From Nonomuraea rhodomycinica (lineage in GTDB: Bacteria > Actinomycetota > Actinomycetes > Streptosporangiales > Streptosporangiaceae): a stretch of 64,000 nt of DNA. Positions 60,741-64,000 of the stretch are shown in pieces (position 1 is the stretch's first letter; every line of letters starts with the position of its first letter). The stretch covers positions 124,001-188,000 of the forward strand of contig NZ_JABWGO010000013.1 in the NCBI RefSeq assembly GCF_013363995.1, read 5' to 3'. The position numbers and the translations under genes were made by a program. The notes beneath the pieces were generated by a model. It worked only from the letters and a program-made list of their open reading frames with translations. It searched no databases and was not told where the DNA came from.

Positions 60741-60760
60741 TGACCTGGGCGTCAAGGTCA
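60741..60760. promoter_or_regulatory. MerR-type operator and promoter
   Basis: TGACCT-N8-AGGTCA is a perfect six-base dyad upstream of the SDR-MerR operon. On the operon strand its left half is a -35-like TTGACC and it is followed by TTTAGC at a wide spacing typical of MerR promoters. Confidence 0.7.
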
Positions 60761-60861
60761 AACGCGAGGCTCCACCCGGAGGGCCTGGACGTCTTCTCCC
60801 GTCCACCTGAGATCCGCGTCGCCGACGTCCATGGCGACGCGCGCGCTTCAAGGGAAACTCG

Positions 60862-61593
60862 ATGGCGGTCGCTTGTGCACACCGCCATGATGTCCCGATG
60901 CGCAAGGCGACCGCTTACCATGGCGCGCTCGGCGACCTTTTCGCCGAGCATGCCGATACGAGCCCTTACAACGCCTACACCGACAGGCCCGCGATGCTGC
61001 AACTCGCGGGCGATGTCTCCGGCACGAGAATTCTGGATGTCGGGTGCGGTGCCGGCCATTATGCGGCCGAACTCGTGGCTCAGGGCGCGCGAGTGGTCGG
61101 CATCGAGGGCAGCGTCACGCTGTTGCGCCACGCGCGGGCACGCGTGGACGGCCGTGCGGAGCTACTCCTCCACGATCTGGAAGAGCCGCTCGACTTCGCC
61201 GGCGACGCGTCGTTCGACGGCGTGGTCTGCGCCCTCGTGTACGAGCACGTCAGGAACCGGATGCGACTGCTGGGCGAGTTGCGCCGCGTCCTGCGACCGG
61301 GCGGATGGCTCCTGGTGTCGATCACTCACCCCACAGCCGACTGGCGCCACTTCGGAGGCTCGTACTTCAGCCACGACTGGAGAGATCTGCCTCTCGGCGA
61401 CAGCGGGCGCTCGATCCATTATCAGCGCATGCCGTTGGAGACCTTCCTGGGCGAGCTGTTGGCCGCGGGATTCGTCCTGGAGCGGCTGGTCGAACCCCGG
61501 CCGATCGCCGACCTGCGGGAGATCGACGACGCCGCCTACGACAAGTTGCACGAAGCACCGTCCTTTCTAGCCGTGAGAATGCGGCGTCCCTGA
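60862..61593 (+). CDS. SAM-dependent methyltransferase
   Basis: 243 residues. Class I SAM motif ILDVGCGAGHYAAEL near residue 57-71, then VVGIEGSVTLL, and a late FDGVVCALVYEHV motif. A C-terminal segment with HPTADWRHFGGSYFSH resembles small-molecule O/N-methyltransferases. ATG 60862 has AAGGGA upstream. Divergent from the SDR-MerR operon; target unknown. Confidence 0.88.
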   Translation: MAVACAHRHDVPMRKATAYHGALGDLFAEHADTSPYNAYTDRPAMLQLAGDVSGTRILDVGCGAGHYAAELVAQGARVVGIEGSVTLLRHARARVDGRAELLLHDLEEPLDFAGDASFDGVVCALVYEHVRNRMRLLGELRRVLRPGGWLLVSITHPTADWRHFGGSYFSHDWRDLPLGDSGRSIHYQRMPLETFLGELLAAGFVLERLVEPRPIADLREIDDAAYDKLHEAPSFLAVRMRRP

Positions 61594-61612
61594 TCGCTGT
61601 CCATGGGACGAG

Positions 61613-62860
61613 TCATGCCGACCGGACGTCTTCGGCCGGCGCGGCAACCGCGGGATCAGGCATGTGCGTCGCCTTGGGCAGCAGGAGCGGGGTGGCGAGC
61701 AGGAGAACGCCGGAGACGGTGATCGCCGCAAGCGGGCTGGTGAGTGTCGCGAGGACCCCCCAGATCAGCATGAGCGCGGCCTGCGCGAGTTTGCTGCTGA
61801 TGCTCCATGCGGTGAGGACCCGCGCGGTGCGGTCCACGGGGGTGCGTTGCAGGCGTTCCGTCGCGTGGATGGGGTTGAAGACGCCCATGCAGGTGATCAG
61901 CAGGGCCTCGACGACGATGACCGTGAGGAGTCCGGGGATGCCCGGTTGGGTGAACGCGAGGCCGAGCGGGAAGAGAGATCGCAGCCAGCCGGAGACGATC
62001 AGGACACGGTACCGGCCGTGGCGGGCGACGAGGCGCGCGGAGAGGCGGGCACCGACGAAGCCGCCGACGGCCGGGAGACCGAAGGCGAGACCGTACTGCC
62101 AGGCCGGGAAGTGGTACTGGCCCAGCAGGAGGACGGACAGGAGCGGGAGGGTGGCCATGATCAGGCCGCTGACGGTCACGGAGTTGAAGAACAGACGGCG
62201 CAGGACGCGGTCGTGGAGGATGAACCGCCAGCCGTCGAGCAGGTCGGCCGCACGCATCCTGGTGCCCGGGTCGCGAGGTGCCGCGACGTCGCCTCCACGG
62301 ATGCGCAGCACTCCGAACGCGGACAGCAGGTAGCTGAGGGCATCCGCCCCGACGGTGATGATCGGGCCGAGCAACCCGATGAGCGCCCCGCCCAGAGGCG
62401 GTCCCACCGCGGTCGCCACCCACGCCGTGCCCTCGAACCGGCCGTTCGCGACGAGGAGGTGGTCGCCGCGCACGAGGTGTTTCAGGTACGCCCCGGAGGC
62501 GGCGGTGAAGGCGATGCCCGCCGTTCCCGTGACGACCGACACGACGAGCAGCTGGCCGTACGACAGCAGGCCCAGCAGGTACGTGATCGGGACGCTCGCC
62601 ATGGCGAGGAAGCGGACCAGGTCCATCGCGATCATCACTGGGCGCTTGGCCCGGTGCTCGACCCAGGGTCCGAGCGGGACGGCGACGATCGCCGCGACCG
62701 CGAGTCCGGCGGCTTCGAGGAGCGAGACGGCGAATGCCGGCGATTCCAGGACCTGAACGGCGATGAGCGGGAACGCCCCGAAAGCGATCCACGTGCCGTA
62801 CGTGCTGACGGCGTAGGCCGACCACAGCCAGCCGAAGCCGGCCCCCAATCTCACGCGCAC
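61613..62860 (-). CDS. Major facilitator superfamily transporter
   Basis: 415 residues with about twelve hydrophobic spans, MFS_3/enterobactin-exporter-like (VPLGPWVEHRAKRPVMIAMDLVRF is the inter-helix 2-3 loop signature). GTG 62860 follows AAGGAG at five bases; the longer open frame upstream is not membrane-like. Divergent from the LysR gene. A drug or small-molecule exporter is the usual role of this subgroup. Confidence 0.87.
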   Translation of the reverse strand: MRVRLGAGFGWLWSAYAVSTYGTWIAFGAFPLIAVQVLESPAFAVSLLEAAGLAVAAIVAVPLGPWVEHRAKRPVMIAMDLVRFLAMASVPITYLLGLLSYGQLLVVSVVTGTAGIAFTAASGAYLKHLVRGDHLLVANGRFEGTAWVATAVGPPLGGALIGLLGPIITVGADALSYLLSAFGVLRIRGGDVAAPRDPGTRMRAADLLDGWRFILHDRVLRRLFFNSVTVSGLIMATLPLLSVLLLGQYHFPAWQYGLAFGLPAVGGFVGARLSARLVARHGRYRVLIVSGWLRSLFPLGLAFTQPGIPGLLTVIVVEALLITCMGVFNPIHATERLQRTPVDRTARVLTAWSISSKLAQAALMLIWGVLATLTSPLAAITVSGVLLLATPLLLPKATHMPDPAVAAPAEDVRSA

Positions 62861-62984
62861 GTGACTCCTTAAGCGACAACCGGATGTTTGGCGGGTCGAA
62901 TCACACCAGCCGCGAGGCAGCAGAATCAAACAACCGGTTCTCCGCCGGCCACAACGATCGGTTGGGCGTCCTTATGCTGAGGCG
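62861..62984. promoter_or_regulatory. Divergent MFS/LysR control region
   Basis: Contains AACCGGTT (62933-62940) and CAAC-GATCG-GTTG (62953-62964, approximate dyad), candidate LysR binding sites. TATGCT (62973-62978) ends six bases before the LysR ATG and is its likely -10. Confidence 0.45.
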
Positions 62985-63923
62985 ATGGACACGGAAGCGG
63001 TGCGAACGTTCGTCCTGGCGGCCGAGGTCGGGCAGTTCCAGCACGCGGCCGACGAGTTGGGCGTGACCCAGCAGGCGATCTCGAAGCGGATCGCCGCCCT
63101 GGAGCGCGAGCTGGAGGTCCGCCTGTTCACCCGGACCGCCCGAGGGGTCGAGCTGACGATCGACGGCCAGGCGTTCCTGCCGCACGCACGGAGCATCGTC
63201 GCGGGTGTCGAGCGCGCCATCACCGCGGTCAGGCCGGACTCACGGGCTCTGCGGATCGACGTCCTCGGGTTCCGGAGCGGGCAGGCCGTCGTCCTCCACG
63301 ACTATTGGCGGTCGCATCCCGAGACCGCCCTCGACGTGGTGACCCTGAAAGCCGCCGATCCGCACGTGGCGGTCGCGGCCATTCGAGCCGGCGATGTCGA
63401 CGCCTCCTTCCGCACCGTCACCGACCCGGCCGCGCTGCCACGCGACCTCGACATGGTTCACGTCATCGACTTCCCGCTGGAGCTCCTCGTGGGGCCGAGG
63501 CATCCGCTCGCCTCCGCGCGAACGCTGACACCATCCCAGTTGCGCCGCCATCGGATCTGGGTGCCGGGTATCGCGCCGAAAAGCGAATGGGCGGACTTCT
63601 ACGACCAGCTCGCCACTGCTTTCGACCTTCGCGTCGACGGGGCGGGCCCGAACTTCGGCGTCGAAGCGCTGCTCGACACCCTCGCGGAGTCCGCGGACGT
63701 GGCCACTCTCGTCGGCTCGCGCGACCGCCTCGTCTGGCCGACGAGCTACGACCTGCGCCGCATCCCGGTCGTGAATCCGACGATCGCGTACCCGCAATCG
63801 CTCATCTTGCCCCGATCGAATCCGCACCCCGGACTTCGGGCGATCATCGACTACTTCCGGAGTCTGGCGACATTGCCTGAGACGGCCTGGCTTCCGTCGT
63901 GGGCGACGCCGCGCCGTCGATGA
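62985..63923 (+). CDS. LysR family transcriptional regulator
   Basis: 312 residues. N-terminal winged helix QFQHAADELGVTQQAISKRIAALERELEVRLFTRTARG and a periplasmic-binding-like effector domain (VDASFRTVTDPAALPRDL, RHPLASARTLTPSQLRRHRIW). Divergent from the MFS transporter, its likely target. No ribosome site; leaderless start probable. The 77 bases after its stop, to the window end, contain nothing I can support. Confidence 0.92.
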   Translation: MDTEAVRTFVLAAEVGQFQHAADELGVTQQAISKRIAALERELEVRLFTRTARGVELTIDGQAFLPHARSIVAGVERAITAVRPDSRALRIDVLGFRSGQAVVLHDYWRSHPETALDVVTLKAADPHVAVAAIRAGDVDASFRTVTDPAALPRDLDMVHVIDFPLELLVGPRHPLASARTLTPSQLRRHRIWVPGIAPKSEWADFYDQLATAFDLRVDGAGPNFGVEALLDTLAESADVATLVGSRDRLVWPTSYDLRRIPVVNPTIAYPQSLILPRSNPHPGLRAIIDYFRSLATLPETAWLPSWATPRRR

Positions 63924-64000
63924 CGGCCGACGGAACAGACGCGGCCGCCTACACCTTCACGCCGGGCTCAGGCCAGATCCATGAGCAGCTGGGAATAGAC

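Overview
The window is about 64 kb of chromosome from a high-GC actinobacterium. Mycothiol biosynthesis genes (mshA at the left edge, mshD at 45.6 kb), a GlnR orphan regulator, the MurT/GatD lipid II amidation pair, an HbhA-like protein, ECF sigma/anti-sigma pairs and GC-rich codons point to a filamentous actinomycete. Streptosporangiaceae (Nonomuraea-like) is my best guess, but it is an inference. Two blocks follow mycobacterial gene order: XRE-hbhA-DUF2516, and sseC-cysA-thioredoxin-glnR-mshD followed by phosphate genes.

Layout. 1-18 kb is mostly housekeeping and regulators: partial mshA, an SDR/methyltransferase pair behind a tandemly duplicated upstream region, a BlaI/M56 module, hbhA locus, SGNH lipoprotein, AlaX editing protein, several regulators with visible operators, asparaginase, DTD, YgfZ, Fur, and a nitrobindin/DUF2470 pair. 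Next to fur, on the opposite strand, is a 13-codon ORF with a near-perfect Shine-Dalgarno leading into a highly structured terminated RNA that I cannot assign to a known family. 18.2-24.9 kb is a type VII secretion-like locus: a WXG100-like protein, a YbaB/EbfC-like protein, and a 1791-residue protein with a WXG-type N-terminus, membrane segments, a long disordered linker, five ~95-residue helical repeats and a C-terminal amidoligase-like domain, translationally coupled to a small unknown partner. 25-27.5 kb is gatD/murT and a yjdF homologue with a structured leader. 27.5-36.5 kb is a second uncharacterised locus: a HerA/DUF87-type ATPase, a large single-span protein, three membrane-anchored extracytoplasmic proteins and a polytopic membrane protein.

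36.6-49.3 kb holds a permuted Ada/Ogt alkyltransferase with an ECF sigma factor, a sulfur operon (leader peptide, DUF4395, rhodanese, SseC), an ECF/anti-sigma pair, glnR, a 5'-nucleotidase, mshD, Pit phosphate transport and dcd. A tRNA-Gly(CCC) gene at 49.4 kb anchors a decayed integration island to about 56.8 kb: four copies of the tRNA 3' end, each followed by an integrase remnant, with cargo including a SLATT-like two-membrane-span protein, a HEAT-like repeat protein, a TPR protein, hypotheticals and a CutA pseudogene. 57.6-59.3 kb is a PIN-toxin/XRE-ImmA module with an operator spanning its start codon. The right end carries an SDR/MerR operon, a methyltransferase, an MFS transporter and a divergent LysR regulator.

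A recurring feature is a TANNNT-like hexamer 6-8 bases before start codons lacking a Shine-Dalgarno, suggesting frequent leaderless transcription.
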